DNA of 64,000 nucleotides from Polaribacter sp. HaHaR_3_91 (GCF_019278525.1 NZ_CP058986.1:3115001-3179000), one strand, 5' to 3'; counted from the first letter of the stretch, positions 9,061 through 18,799 are shown. Notes: generated by a model from the sequence alone, not told the origin. A program made the numbers and translations.

Positions 9061-9261
9061 GTGCGTTTTTATTATAAGTTTTTTTATTGTTATTTGTAGA
9101 AAATTATTTGAAAATATTCAAAAACAAATAGGTGTAAAAAGCTATACCTATAATATTTTATAGATATACTTTTAATGTTATTACTTAAAAAGAATCAACA
9201 GAATTTTAGTCTTTAACAACGTACTACACTTCTGTTTTATTAATATCATTAGGTGTTATAA

Positions 9262-9292
9262 AAAAAGGGCTGATAGTAACACAACCCTTTTT
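9262..9292 (-). terminator. terminator after the SusCD operon
   Basis: In the minus direction AAAAAGGG and CCCTTTTT form an 8-bp stem around a 15-nt loop and run into a T-tract, just after the PKD-like gene stop at 9301. Confidence 0.65.
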
Positions 9293-9300
9293 AAAACTTA

Positions 9301-10770
9301 TTAACGTTCTCTGTATGCAACACTTTTAATTTTGCCAAATCCAGAGTATGACGTTTTTAATTCTATTTGACCATTTACAGGTGGTACATCATATAATTCC
9401 ATAGTCCCTTCTGAGCCATCATAACTACAAACAATTAATTGAAATCCTAATTCATCATAATCGCTATTAGAATAGAAAAAATCATTAAATTTTATCATTG
9501 TGATTTCATCGGAACCTTTATCTACCATTAATTTTGTAGTTTTTAAAGAATAATCATACTGATATACTTTTCCTCCTACAGCATAAAATAAATACCCATA
9601 GTTTGGACTCACAGCATAGCTTGTTGCTTGGTCAAAATCTGGCGCTACCACTTCAGCATAATAAGACTGAGAACTATTAGTTGCATTAAATAAAGCTAAA
9701 TATTTTTTGCTGTCAATAGGGTCTTTTAACACTGCAAAAATTTGAGCACCAGCACTACTATTAAAATTATTACCTACCATATATTCCAAATCTTTACCGG
9801 TAGTATAATTAAAACGTGTACCCGTTGGCATGACTCTTGAGCTACCAAAGTTTGTTCTAATAAAACGCTTGTTGGTGTTATCGTATAAAATTGAATTTCC
9901 AAAATAAGTTCCTTTTCCTATAAAAGGTGAAGCTTCAAATAAAACACCATTAATAGAGTTTATAGGCGCACTATATTTATAACTAAAGACACTAAAATAG
10001 TAATATACATTTCCATCCTTAACGGCATATGACATTTGACTTGCTTTAGCAACTATATTATCAACTTCTAAATCTTCTGGTTGATTTGTTACAAACTCTT
10101 CGGAGATATTAAAAGAGCTATTCCATGTAAATGTATTAGGCTCTAATTTAACAGTACCATTACCTGTAGTTGAAACATAAATACCATAAAAATTAGATTC
10201 AAACGGGTAGGTATAAACAAATTTTGGAGTACCTGTCAATGTTAATTCAGAACCAACAACATTAAGAATATCATACGCTGTTCTATACTCGTTTTCAATT
10301 AAAGACACCATATCTAATCTACCAACGCCATTTACATCACTTAAAACTAACCAGCCTTCGTAAATATTATTTACTACGTTTAGTTGAAAACTATGTTGAA
10401 ATTCTACCTCTGTATTTTGATCTTTAACAGTATAATAAATAGTATAATCTCCTGGTATTAGATTAATAGTGGTTTTTAAATCTTTTTCAAAAGATAAATC
10501 TACTAGTCTATTTTCTCCTGTATCTGCAGGCTGATATGCCTGCCATTTATAACTATATGTATTCTCTTCATTTTGATCTTGAGAGCTCACTAATTCAGGA
10601 ACAATATTAAATTCATCAAACCTAACTACAGAATATATTTCTTCTAAACCTGCGACTTCTATTTGATTTATTCCTGTATAATTGTAATTACCCTGATCTT
10701 CAAGACAAGAACATATCAACGTGCAAGTGAAAAGCACTAAAACAAGTTGTATTTTTATTTTTTTAAACAT
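9301..10770 (-). CDS. PKD-like family lipoprotein of a SusCD locus
   Basis: The 489-residue protein has a signal peptide with a cysteine near residue 22 (CSCLEDQGNYNYTGIN), then a PKD-like beta domain (YSYKWQAYQP, TINLIPGDYTIYYTVKDQ) and a long C-terminal part that reads like a repeat-rich beta-propeller. This family occurs downstream of SusC/SusD and DUF4843 genes and is expected to be a surface lipoprotein that helps capture or hold substrate. It starts 31 bp after the DUF4843 gene and is the last gene before a terminator. Domain assignment is from sequence character and context; the ligand is unknown. Confidence 0.8.
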   Translation of the reverse strand: MFKKIKIQLVLVLFTCTLICSCLEDQGNYNYTGINQIEVAGLEEIYSVVRFDEFNIVPELVSSQDQNEENTYSYKWQAYQPADTGENRLVDLSFEKDLKTTINLIPGDYTIYYTVKDQNTEVEFQHSFQLNVVNNIYEGWLVLSDVNGVGRLDMVSLIENEYRTAYDILNVVGSELTLTGTPKFVYTYPFESNFYGIYVSTTGNGTVKLEPNTFTWNSSFNISEEFVTNQPEDLEVDNIVAKASQMSYAVKDGNVYYYFSVFSYKYSAPINSINGVLFEASPFIGKGTYFGNSILYDNTNKRFIRTNFGSSRVMPTGTRFNYTTGKDLEYMVGNNFNSSAGAQIFAVLKDPIDSKKYLALFNATNSSQSYYAEVVAPDFDQATSYAVSPNYGYLFYAVGGKVYQYDYSLKTTKLMVDKGSDEITMIKFNDFFYSNSDYDELGFQLIVCSYDGSEGTMELYDVPPVNGQIELKTSYSGFGKIKSVAYRER

Positions 10771-10801
10771 TTTATATGTATTTAAATTAAATAATAATTA
10801 A

Positions 10802-11584
10802 TTAGGCATTAGGTCCTAAAACCATTTCTGTACCATCCTCTTCTAAAACAGGAGTCCCTGCATTTTTTTGAGCTTCTAAATAAGCTTTTAATACAGCTAC
10901 ATGACCATAAAAGTCTGGCCAAAAGCTCGACGTTAAAACATTATAATTTGGTAATGGAATTTCGTTAACTTCTGCAATCAAATAATATTTTTTCACAGAA
11001 AATGCACCTAAATATTTTTCTAATACAGACCATCTATCTGGCTCCGTTAACATATCTGAAATTGTTATTTCAAATTCTGAATAGCTTAAAATTCGATTAG
11101 GATTATTATCACTTAATTCTTCTCCCCACAAGTTCACTTTAAAACTCTCATTTTCTAACAATTGAATTTTTAAAGACACCTCTTCTACTTTCATATCTTC
11201 AGTTCTATTAAAAGAGACAGGTATGTAGCCAATATATTCATTTGCAGGTATCATAATATTATCTGAAATTGTATAATGAATATCTTTTTGAGCGGTAGAC
11301 TCATCTAAAACTTTCACCGTTACAGACCTATCTTTAGAACTAACATATCCTTGAATTTTTACAGGAACTAATATTAAAGAATCGGTTACTTCTGTTGGCA
11401 ACTTTAAAGCAAAACTAATAGCCGTACTATCTATTTTTTGGGATGCAAATTCTTTTCCATCTATGGCCCACTGAAAATAAATAACATCTTTACCATTAAA
11501 GGTTGCAATTTCTTCTTTTTCACAAGCTGAAAAAGCGAACGCTATAACACATAGCGTAATTATTGTTTTTATATATTTTTTCAT
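10802..11584 (-). CDS. DUF4843 domain lipoprotein
   Basis: The 260-residue protein has a lipoprotein signal (AFSACEKEE, cysteine at residue 20) and a single beta-sandwich-like region of the DUF4843 type with FNGKDVIYFQWA near the start and SLKIQLLENESFKVNLWG in the middle. DUF4843 proteins are found almost only beside SusC/SusD pairs with PKD-like lipoproteins and are presumed accessory surface lipoproteins; no biochemical role is known to me. It lies 19 bp after SusD and 31 bp before the PKD-like gene in the same operon. Confidence 0.85.
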   Translation of the reverse strand: MKKYIKTIITLCVIAFAFSACEKEEIATFNGKDVIYFQWAIDGKEFASQKIDSTAISFALKLPTEVTDSLILVPVKIQGYVSSKDRSVTVKVLDESTAQKDIHYTISDNIMIPANEYIGYIPVSFNRTEDMKVEEVSLKIQLLENESFKVNLWGEELSDNNPNRILSYSEFEITISDMLTEPDRWSVLEKYLGAFSVKKYYLIAEVNEIPLPNYNVLTSSFWPDFYGHVAVLKAYLEAQKNAGTPVLEEDGTEMVLGPNA

Positions 11585-11603
11585 AAAAAATAAAATTTTA
11601 TTA

Positions 11604-13070
11604 TTAACGATAATCTGTTTCTGATTCTGGTAACGGAACTACATATTTGTTTGTATCCATAATTACATCTCCTGTAGTAGAAGAACCATCAGGAATACTT
11701 AAAGCATTCTTTCTTTTATAATAAAAGAATAATTGCCCCTCTCCGTAAAATTCTTTTTGATATTCTTTTAGAATTTCACTTTGGATATCTGCGCTTAAAG
11801 GTAAGTCTACTAAACCTCTATTATAGCGTACCGTATTTAAATAATCTATAGCTACTGCTGGATCTTCTTCTGTTTCGGCTGCGATATAATACATTTCACT
11901 AATTCTAATTAATGGTTGTCTATAACGAAACGCTTTACTGTTGCTATCTACATCTGCATATTTAAAAAACGTTCTAAAAGTATGATCACCAACATCAGGT
12001 ATCATCCATGTATAAATGTAACGGTAGTCATTTTGATTCCCCTCAAAAACAGTGTTTAAACGAGAGTCTTCGCTTGCTAGAATTGCATAACCATTTAAAT
12101 AACTATCAAATAAATTAGCATGTTGATTATATAGGTTATTATTGTGAATGGCAAATAGTACTTCTGATGAAAATGTACGATCTGGATTTTCACCTGCCGA
12201 AATTATTTCTGAAGGACTTGTCCACTCAAACCATGTTGAAGCCTCATCAATGACTACTTTAGACGCTATTAAGGCCGCTTCTTTATTTCCTGCATATAAA
12301 TGTACCCTCGCTTGTAGAGCTTTGATAGCATAATAGTTTAATCTGAGATTTCTGAATCTATAAAAATCTTCACCATTGTAACCTGTAGCATCATCGTACT
12401 CTTGATTTACTGCTACTTTTCCATAGGTTCTTACAGGATCATTTTCCAATAATTGTTCGGCCACATCCAAATCTGCTAAAATTTTAGCAATTACATCTGT
12501 TGCTGGCAATAAAGCATTTAAATTAGCTTTAGCTTCTGTATTATAAGGTATCGCTTCTGCAGATGCATTAGCACTATATACAGGACCGTACAGTCTTAAT
12601 AAATCAAAATGATGCATGGCTCTTAACCCCATAGCTTCTCCTTTTAAAATATCCTCTTTTTCTTGAGAAATTATAGGGCCATATGTTTCTAAACTTCCTA
12701 TAAAATTATTAATGTTTAATATATTGCTATATAAGCTGGTCCATATATTATCAAAGGTATTTTTAACACCTGCATTTTCATAGTTGTAATTTCCATAATA
12801 GTGATATCTATGGCTAACATTATTAACATTATAGCGTTGCGCTAAAAGATCTACAGTACCTAATGTTAAATTGCCACCATAAGTATTACTACTTGTCATA
12901 TTAGAGTAAATACCGTTTAGAGCAGTTTGTATACCATTTTCTGAGGTAAAAACATTTTCTTCTAAGTATTCATCAACAGGTTGAACATCTAAGTAATCGT
13001 TACAAGAAACCATTAAAATAAAAGCAGAGATTCCTATGATATTTTTTAAGTATTTTTTCATTATCATCAT
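11604..13070 (-). CDS. SusD/RagB-family outer-membrane lipoprotein
   Basis: The 488-residue lipoprotein (lipobox MVSC; SCNDYLDVQPVDEY after the signal) is a SusD/RagB solute-binding protein that caps a SusC channel. Helical TPR-like segments typical of the family are visible (MGLRAMHHFDLLRLYGPV) and the C-terminal YYKRKNALSIP / YVVPLPESET region is present, so it is full length. The likely start is the ATG four codons in (MKKYLKN, at 13061) rather than MMI at 13070. It begins 7 bp after SusC. No glycoside hydrolase is nearby; peptidases and thioredoxins are, which suggests a peptide or glycoprotein cargo (inference). Confidence 0.93.
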   Translation of the reverse strand: MMIMKKYLKNIIGISAFILMVSCNDYLDVQPVDEYLEENVFTSENGIQTALNGIYSNMTSSNTYGGNLTLGTVDLLAQRYNVNNVSHRYHYYGNYNYENAGVKNTFDNIWTSLYSNILNINNFIGSLETYGPIISQEKEDILKGEAMGLRAMHHFDLLRLYGPVYSANASAEAIPYNTEAKANLNALLPATDVIAKILADLDVAEQLLENDPVRTYGKVAVNQEYDDATGYNGEDFYRFRNLRLNYYAIKALQARVHLYAGNKEAALIASKVVIDEASTWFEWTSPSEIISAGENPDRTFSSEVLFAIHNNNLYNQHANLFDSYLNGYAILASEDSRLNTVFEGNQNDYRYIYTWMIPDVGDHTFRTFFKYADVDSNSKAFRYRQPLIRISEMYYIAAETEEDPAVAIDYLNTVRYNRGLVDLPLSADIQSEILKEYQKEFYGEGQLFFYYKRKNALSIPDGSSTTGDVIMDTNKYVVPLPESETDYR

Positions 13071-13077
13071 TTTTATA

Positions 13078-16000
13078 TTAAAAAGAGGCGTTTAAACTAA
13101 ACGAAATAGCACGTGCAAAAGGGTAATTAATTCCTCTTTCAGTTTTCACAGAAGAAACACGAAATATTTCATTCATATAAGCATTTAATCTTAATCTGCT
13201 TAAGCCCATTTGGCTTACCCATGGTTGGTCTTTAAATTCGTATCCAAAGTTTATAGATTCTCCTACAATTACATTTTCTTCTTGAATAAAACGTGAAGAA
13301 AGTTGTGTTGAACTAAAATCTGCAATGGATTTAAATCTAGAAACATCACCTGGATTAATCCATCTATCGGTTAAAGCCCTAACGTCTTGGTTGTATATTC
13401 TACTAGATTCTGAAATGTTTTCTACTTTATTAAATAAAGCCGTATTCATTACATCGCCTCCAAAACGGTAACGTAGATTTACACCAAAAGTGAAGTTTTT
13501 TATTCTCAGGTTGCTACTAATAACACCCTCCATAGTTGGTCTTGCATTACCCATTACTTTTTCATCATCAGAATTGTATTCATAAGTTGGCATACCATCT
13601 TTAGTTAAAAACACTTCTAAACCATTTGTAGGATCTATTCCTAAAGATTGTACAGTCCATAAATCATCAGGACTATAACCATCACGATACCTAAGTAAAG
13701 ACTTACTTACTAACGCCTCATCATTTAAAGATTCTAAGGTTGAATTAAAACCATTATATTCACTTTTAACAGCACTTGCAGTAGCTCCCAGTGTCCAAAT
13801 TATTTGCTCGTCAATTTTATAAATTGGAGAAAATCTTACAATAGCTTCAAGTCCCTTTGTATTCATATATCCTGTATTTATAGGATATTTAACGATACCT
13901 GTTGAAGAAGGAAGATCTATACGTACAATTAATGGATCTGTTTTCTTATTATATACATTTAAAGTAGTAAACAATCTATTATTAAAGAAAGCGCCATCTA
14001 CTCCAATACTTGTTTGTAAAGTATTTTGCCATTGTAAATTAGGGTTCGCTAAAGTTGATAAATATGTTCCTTGTCCAAAAACATTTACGTCTTGTGTAAA
14101 TCCGTAAATAGAAACTGAAGATAAATTTCCAAAACCTTGATTTCCTGTAGATCCAATATTTCCTCTTAACTTAAGTTGTGAAACTTTATTTGAATCCATA
14201 TTAAATGCGTTATTTAAATTAACACCTGCACCAACAGCCCAGAAAGGAGAATATCTTTCATTAGAGCCAAAAACGGTTGATCCATCTAAACGATAAGTTC
14301 CATCAAAAAGTAATATTCTATCAAAGTCGTAATTAACACTCCCTAATACATTAACTCTTCTATAGTTACTATATACCGCATTGGGTTTAGAATCTGGGTA
14401 ACTATAAGCAAAAGAAGGATTTCCATTGGTTCCAGAAGGATAACCAATTGCTGAGAAACTAATTCTTTTGTTATCAGTTTCCTCAATCTCACCCCTTAAG
14501 TTAGCTGTAAAACTATGCTTATCTTTAAATAAATTAGCATAAGATATCATTGTATTAACTTTATAGCTGAACAAATCTGTTCGTTGATTGCTGTAAGATC
14601 CTCTCTCTAAAATAGTCGTATTTCTAAAATTAGTATGTTCCGGTTGTAAAAAAGTTTCTAACGTGGTAATACCTTTATTTAACTGTAAATTTGACTGTAT
14701 TCTAAATTTGCTATTTAAAGTCCAAACAGCACGTAGATTATTAGTAATCTGCAAATTACTTGTGTTATCTAAAGAATTTAAAGATGCATTGTATAACGGG
14801 TTTACATAAGCAGTTCCATAATAATCATTAATATCTAAATATTTTGTAATATTTCCATCTTCATCTGTTTTTTTAAAATAAGGATTTGCTTTTGCAAAAT
14901 TTGAAAACGATCCGTAAGGAGAGTCATTAGCATCATATCCATTTATATATAAATTATTAGATATATTTATTTTACCCTTTCTATACCTTAGGTTAAAACT
15001 AGCTCCCCAGTTTTCTCTATCTGAGCCTTTCATTACACCCTCTAATTTCTTATAGTTTAAACCGACTCCAAATGTTACTGCTTCACCACCTCCACTTGCA
15101 TATAAAGAATGGCCTAAAGTGGTTCCTACTCTTACTGGTTCATTTAACCAATAAGTATCTACACCTCTTTTAATTTCAGCTAAAGCTGCATTATATTGTT
15201 TGTCTAATTTAAATTGACCAGTAACATTATAAGAATCTGTATCCCAAAGTCCTGATAGTTTTTCATACTCTAACTTTTGAGTAGAATTCATTAAATTATA
15301 ATCATTTAAATCTGGAATTTCTACTCTAAAATCAGCATTATAAGTTACTTGCAATTTTCCTCCAGTAGCTCTTAATGTTTCAACAACAATAACACCATTG
15401 GCTGCTTTTGCCCCATATAATGCTGTAGAAGAAGCATCTTTTAAGATTGTAATAGATGCCACTCTATTCATATCTAAATCGGTGATAACTCTTAATGTTG
15501 TTTCAAAACCATCTAAAATAAATAAAGGTTGATTTGGGTTAGCCCCAAATTCATCCCCTAAATCACTAGTAGATAAACTGGTTTTTCCACGAACCTCGAT
15601 GTCTGAAAGCATATTAGGATCGGAACCTAAAAGGTTGTTTTCAACAATTATAAAAGATGGATCTAACACTTTTAAACTTTGTAAAACGTTTGAGTTTCCA
15701 ATAACTTTTAACCGCTCTCTACTTACAGTAGTTGTGGCTCCTGTAAAACTTCTTTTATCTCTTTTTACTATACCGGTGATTACCACCTCATCTAGTTCAC
15801 TAATATCTGGAGTTAATTGTACGTTTATTTCCTTATTTCCGTCAACTTTTACCTCTTTCTTTTCATAGCCTACATAATTAAAAATAAGCGTAGACACATC
15901 CGTTGCCTTAATAGAATATTTTCCATTAAAATCTGTGGTAACTCCTTTTTTGGTTTCTTTAATTATTACTGTTACACCTGGTAAAGGCATCTTATTTTCA

Positions 16001-16425
16001 TCGGTTACATACCCGCTAATAATATACTCTTGTACTTTTTTTAATGTAGCATTTGCATCATTATTTTTTACTATAATAGTATTATTTTTAGCAAACTCAT
16101 AAATAAACTCTCCATTAGACAAGGTCAACTTTAAAAGTTCACCTACATTAATATCTCCTTTATTTAAAGATATTTTCGGGTAGTTCTCAAACAAATCTGC
16201 TCTATAAATAAAAGTATAATCTGTTTGATTTTTAATAAGTTTGAATACTTGATCAACAGAAATAACTTGATTATTTTTTATGTTGATTTTGGCGTCTTGA
16301 GAAAATCCGTTACTAGAGGAAAAACTAAAAAGTGACAACGAAAAAAGAAAAATAAATATTTTCATAATTTGTACTAAGAACCTTATTTTAAAAAATAAAG
16401 GAGGTTTGTTAATGTTTCTTTTCAT
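13078..16425 (-). CDS. SusC/RagA TonB-linked outer-membrane transporter with STN domain
   Basis: The 1115-residue TonB-dependent channel has, after the signal peptide (GFSQDAK), an STN domain (about residues 45-120, ISVDQVFKLIKNQTDYTF) and a carboxypeptidase-D-like domain (about 131-215, GYVTDENKMPLPGVTVI). The plug follows from about 220 (ELDEVVITG, SITILKDASSTALYGAKAA), then a 22-strand-type barrel ending in aromatic ARAISFSLNASF. The STN domain normally contacts a FecR protein, which is encoded immediately upstream with its ECF sigma factor, so substrate-triggered transcription is likely. It pairs with the SusD gene 7 bp downstream. An alternative start is the ATG at 16365 (MKIFIFLF). Confidence 0.94.
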   Translation of the reverse strand: MKRNINKPPLFFKIRFLVQIMKIFIFLFSLSLFSFSSSNGFSQDAKINIKNNQVISVDQVFKLIKNQTDYTFIYRADLFENYPKISLNKGDINVGELLKLTLSNGEFIYEFAKNNTIIVKNNDANATLKKVQEYIISGYVTDENKMPLPGVTVIIKETKKGVTTDFNGKYSIKATDVSTLIFNYVGYEKKEVKVDGNKEINVQLTPDISELDEVVITGIVKRDKRSFTGATTTVSRERLKVIGNSNVLQSLKVLDPSFIIVENNLLGSDPNMLSDIEVRGKTSLSTSDLGDEFGANPNQPLFILDGFETTLRVITDLDMNRVASITILKDASSTALYGAKAANGVIVVETLRATGGKLQVTYNADFRVEIPDLNDYNLMNSTQKLEYEKLSGLWDTDSYNVTGQFKLDKQYNAALAEIKRGVDTYWLNEPVRVGTTLGHSLYASGGGEAVTFGVGLNYKKLEGVMKGSDRENWGASFNLRYRKGKINISNNLYINGYDANDSPYGSFSNFAKANPYFKKTDEDGNITKYLDINDYYGTAYVNPLYNASLNSLDNTSNLQITNNLRAVWTLNSKFRIQSNLQLNKGITTLETFLQPEHTNFRNTTILERGSYSNQRTDLFSYKVNTMISYANLFKDKHSFTANLRGEIEETDNKRISFSAIGYPSGTNGNPSFAYSYPDSKPNAVYSNYRRVNVLGSVNYDFDRILLFDGTYRLDGSTVFGSNERYSPFWAVGAGVNLNNAFNMDSNKVSQLKLRGNIGSTGNQGFGNLSSVSIYGFTQDVNVFGQGTYLSTLANPNLQWQNTLQTSIGVDGAFFNNRLFTTLNVYNKKTDPLIVRIDLPSSTGIVKYPINTGYMNTKGLEAIVRFSPIYKIDEQIIWTLGATASAVKSEYNGFNSTLESLNDEALVSKSLLRYRDGYSPDDLWTVQSLGIDPTNGLEVFLTKDGMPTYEYNSDDEKVMGNARPTMEGVISSNLRIKNFTFGVNLRYRFGGDVMNTALFNKVENISESSRIYNQDVRALTDRWINPGDVSRFKSIADFSSTQLSSRFIQEENVIVGESINFGYEFKDQPWVSQMGLSRLRLNAYMNEIFRVSSVKTERGINYPFARAISFSLNASF

Positions 16426-16458
16426 AAATTTGTGTGTGTTGGTTAATGAATCAATATA

Positions 16459-16498
16459 AAGGGATATTACTGGCTTGAGACGTTATGTTTTATCCCTT
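16459..16498. promoter_or_regulatory. inverted repeat and shared 11-bp word upstream of SusC
   Basis: AAGGGATA (16459-16466) and TATCCCTT (16491-16498) form an 8-bp inverted repeat around 24 nt. The interior holds TGGCTTGAGAC at 16471-16481, exactly repeated upstream of the divergent M60 peptidase at 18735-18745. It lies between the FecR stop and the SusC start, about 46 bp before the start codon. It could be an ECF-dependent promoter or operator, or a partial terminator for the FecR transcript. Confidence 0.5.
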
Positions 16499-16505
16499 GT
16501 TTTTT

Positions 16506-17651
16506 TTATTTAATTACGATAGTATTTTTATCGATTGTATAAGTCATATTGTTTGTGTTTTTAATAATTTCTAATATATAATCTATAGGCTGGTTCTTAC
16601 TTATAACACCAGTAAATCCTATCTTTTTCATTTTTTCGTTAGAGATAAGAATATCTACATTATACCATCTTTCGAGCACTTTCATTATTTCTTCTAGTGA
16701 TTTATCTGTAAAGCTAAACTCTCCATTACGCCAAGAAACTTGATCTTCAATTTCTACTTGGTAAATTTCGAAATCACTATCACTCTGAGGTAATTTAGAT
16801 TGCTCACCAGGCTTTAGTATACTTTTATTAATACTATTACTAACAGAAACACTACCTTCTATTAAGGTGGTTAAAATCTCTGTTTCATTTCTGTATGCCT
16901 TTACATTAAACTCAGTACCTAATACTGCAATTTGTTGTTCATTGGTTTTTAAACAAAAACCATCGCCATTATGTAGAATGCTTTTAGAAACCTCAAAATA
17001 TGCTTCACCATATACCAATTCTACCGCTCTCGGTTTTCCTTTGGTAAAACTTACAGGGTATTTTAATTTAGATTCTGAATTTAGCCAGACTTTTGTACCA
17101 TCTGATAATTCAACAAAAAACTGACCTCCTCTAGGAATTGTTAAATAATTATAAACAACCTTCTCATCACTTATTTTTGTTTTATTATATAATAACGATT
17201 GACCATTAGTAGAAAGCTTGTTTGAATGATAATTGGTTTTCTCGTCAAGAATAATATTTGTACCATCTTCTAGTGTCAACTTCGCTTTATTTGTACCAAT
17301 CTGTATATTGTTTTGAGTAACATTAATACTATTATCTCCAAACAAAATATGTTTATACAAACTTCCCAAACTGATACATGTAATTAATGATGCTGCAACT
17401 GCATATCTAAAAATATTTTTTCTATAATAAGGGACAACTTTTATAGGTGTTTCTATTGATTCTAAAATATTGATAAGCATTTTATTCTTTATCCTACTTT
17501 CAGAACCTAATTCTTCAACCCAATCATGTGACTTTTGAAAACTTTCATAATAGTTGACAAGTTTTTTTACTTCATCAATCGAAATTTTAGAATCAAGATA
17601 TTTCTCAATAAGTTCCTTAAATTCTTCATTGTATTTTTGACTGTTTTCCAT
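16506..17651 (-). CDS. FecR-family anti-sigma factor
   Basis: The 381-residue protein has an N-terminal cytoplasmic region (sigma binding), one membrane segment around residues 86-108 (FRYAVAASLITCISLGSLY), a periplasmic FecR domain (LTIPRGGQFFVELSDGTKVWL, GEAYFEVS, VLGTEFNVKAY) and a C-terminal DUF4974 domain (SLEEIMKVLERWYNVDI). It holds the upstream ECF sigma factor until the STN domain of the SusC protein signals substrate binding. It follows the sigma gene after a 200-bp spacer and precedes SusC by about 80 bp. This order (sigma, FecR, SusC, SusD) is the standard trans-envelope regulatory arrangement in Bacteroidota. Confidence 0.93.
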   Translation of the reverse strand: MENSQKYNEEFKELIEKYLDSKISIDEVKKLVNYYESFQKSHDWVEELGSESRIKNKMLINILESIETPIKVVPYYRKNIFRYAVAASLITCISLGSLYKHILFGDNSINVTQNNIQIGTNKAKLTLEDGTNIILDEKTNYHSNKLSTNGQSLLYNKTKISDEKVVYNYLTIPRGGQFFVELSDGTKVWLNSESKLKYPVSFTKGKPRAVELVYGEAYFEVSKSILHNGDGFCLKTNEQQIAVLGTEFNVKAYRNETEILTTLIEGSVSVSNSINKSILKPGEQSKLPQSDSDFEIYQVEIEDQVSWRNGEFSFTDKSLEEIMKVLERWYNVDILISNEKMKKIGFTGVISKNQPIDYILEIIKNTNNMTYTIDKNTIVIK

Positions 17652-17851
17652 AAAATATGATTAAAAAAAATAACTATGTATATCTAGTAAGTGTGTAAAA
17701 AGACACCTACCCCCTAAAAAAAAATCAATTATTTATATATTTTTATAAAAAAAATATCAAGATTTACTAAAAAAGAAGAATTATCCCCACTAAAACAAGG
17801 GAATTGATGATTAAAATGCAAAAAAACAAAATCCGGATTTAGATTTAAATT
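17652..17851 (-). promoter_or_regulatory. sigma/anti-sigma spacer with G-rich tract
   Basis: The 200-bp spacer is strongly AT-rich except for a tract that reads TTTTTAGGGGGTAGGTGTC in the gene direction (about 17701-17719), some 50 nt before the FecR start. Comparable G-rich tracts before FecR genes are something I recall from other Bacteroidota but cannot verify. It may be part of the FecR translation leader. Confidence 0.3.
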
Positions 17852-18415
17852 TTAACGATTTAGAAAAATAGCTATAAATAAAGTGTGCCCTAAAGAAGTA
17901 CGAAGAATACGAAGTGCGTTTGTTATATGGTTTTCAACAGTTTTAATAGAAATACCTAATTCCCCTGCTATTTCTTTATGACTTAAATGCTCATTTCTAC
18001 TCAGTTCGTATACTCTTTTACATTTATCAGGTAAACTTCCAACAATAAATTTAACTTGTAGCTCGAGCTCATCATGCATCATTTTAGTTTCTGGAGTTGT
18101 ATATTGAAAACGCTTATCTAATTCTTCAAACAATTCAACTCTTATAATTTTATTCTTTCTAAATTCAGCAAAAACCTTATATCTTACACAAGCATAGAGA
18201 TAACTTTTTAAAGAAACCTTAATCTCTATATTTTTTTGTTTATTCCATACTTCTATAAATACATCTTGAATAATTTCTTCACAAACTTCTTTATCTTTCA
18301 ATAAATTATATGAAGAAATATAAAGAACCTTCCAATAAGTATTATACAATACAGTTAAAGCTCTTTTATCTCCAGCTTTAATACCTTGTATTATATCTTC
18401 GTCAGAATTATACAT
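17852..18415 (-). CDS. ECF RNA polymerase sigma factor
   Basis: The 187-residue sigma-70 family protein has region 2 (about residues 20-85: LYNTYWKVLYISSYNLL, EEIIQDVFIEVWNKQ) and region 4 (about 125-175) with the helix-turn-helix HKEIAGELGISIKTVENHI. It lacks regions 1 and 3, as ECF factors do. It heads the FecR-SusC-SusD locus and should drive it when released by FecR. A perfect TATTTTTG -7 box just upstream suggests its own transcription uses the housekeeping sigma factor. Confidence 0.93.
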   Translation of the reverse strand: MYNSDEDIIQGIKAGDKRALTVLYNTYWKVLYISSYNLLKDKEVCEEIIQDVFIEVWNKQKNIEIKVSLKSYLYACVRYKVFAEFRKNKIIRVELFEELDKRFQYTTPETKMMHDELELQVKFIVGSLPDKCKRVYELSRNEHLSHKEIAGELGISIKTVENHITNALRILRTSLGHTLFIAIFLNR

Positions 18416-18436
18416 GAATTTATAGTTGATTTAATG

Positions 18437-18444
18437 CAAAAATA
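18437..18444 (-). promoter_or_regulatory. -7 box of the ECF sigma gene
   Basis: On the minus strand TATTTTTG matches the Bacteroidota -7 consensus TAnnTTTG, 22-29 nt upstream of the sigma-factor start. No TTG was found at the ideal -33 spacing, so the call rests on one element. Confidence 0.5.
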
Positions 18445-18694
18445 CATCAAATAAGCAGCCCTAAGAGGCTAAAAAAGAAAAGAAGTATCAAAACATTTAA
18501 TTTTTCACAAATCAACAATTAGCAGTCCTCTTTTTCATTAAAGAGCAAAAAATAAAGTTATTTTTTATCGCTTTAGTGGAATCTAAAATTTTGCAAGAGT
18601 TTATCAAAATTAATTTACAGTTAAGAAAAAAGCAGGTTTTTTACCTTATTGTAAAAATAACATACTATTAGGTTAAAAACAAACTAATAATTAC

Positions 18695-18745
18695 ACAATA
18701 ATTATTGTAATATTGTCTTTAAGAAATTATGGTATGGCTTGAGAC
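18695..18745 (+). promoter_or_regulatory. candidate control region of the M60 peptidase
   Basis: The 384-bp divergent gap contains a perfect 14-bp palindrome ACAATAATTATTGT (18695-18708) and, 26 bp further, TGGCTTGAGAC (18735-18745), identical to an 11-bp word upstream of SusC. The word ends 54 bp before the peptidase start. No standard TTG/TAnnTTTG pair was found facing the gene, which fits control by an alternative sigma factor (inference). Confidence 0.4.
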
Positions 18746-18799
18746 TATCTATAATCAGTTGTTTATTTCTTAAAACAACTACCTTAACTACACTTAATT

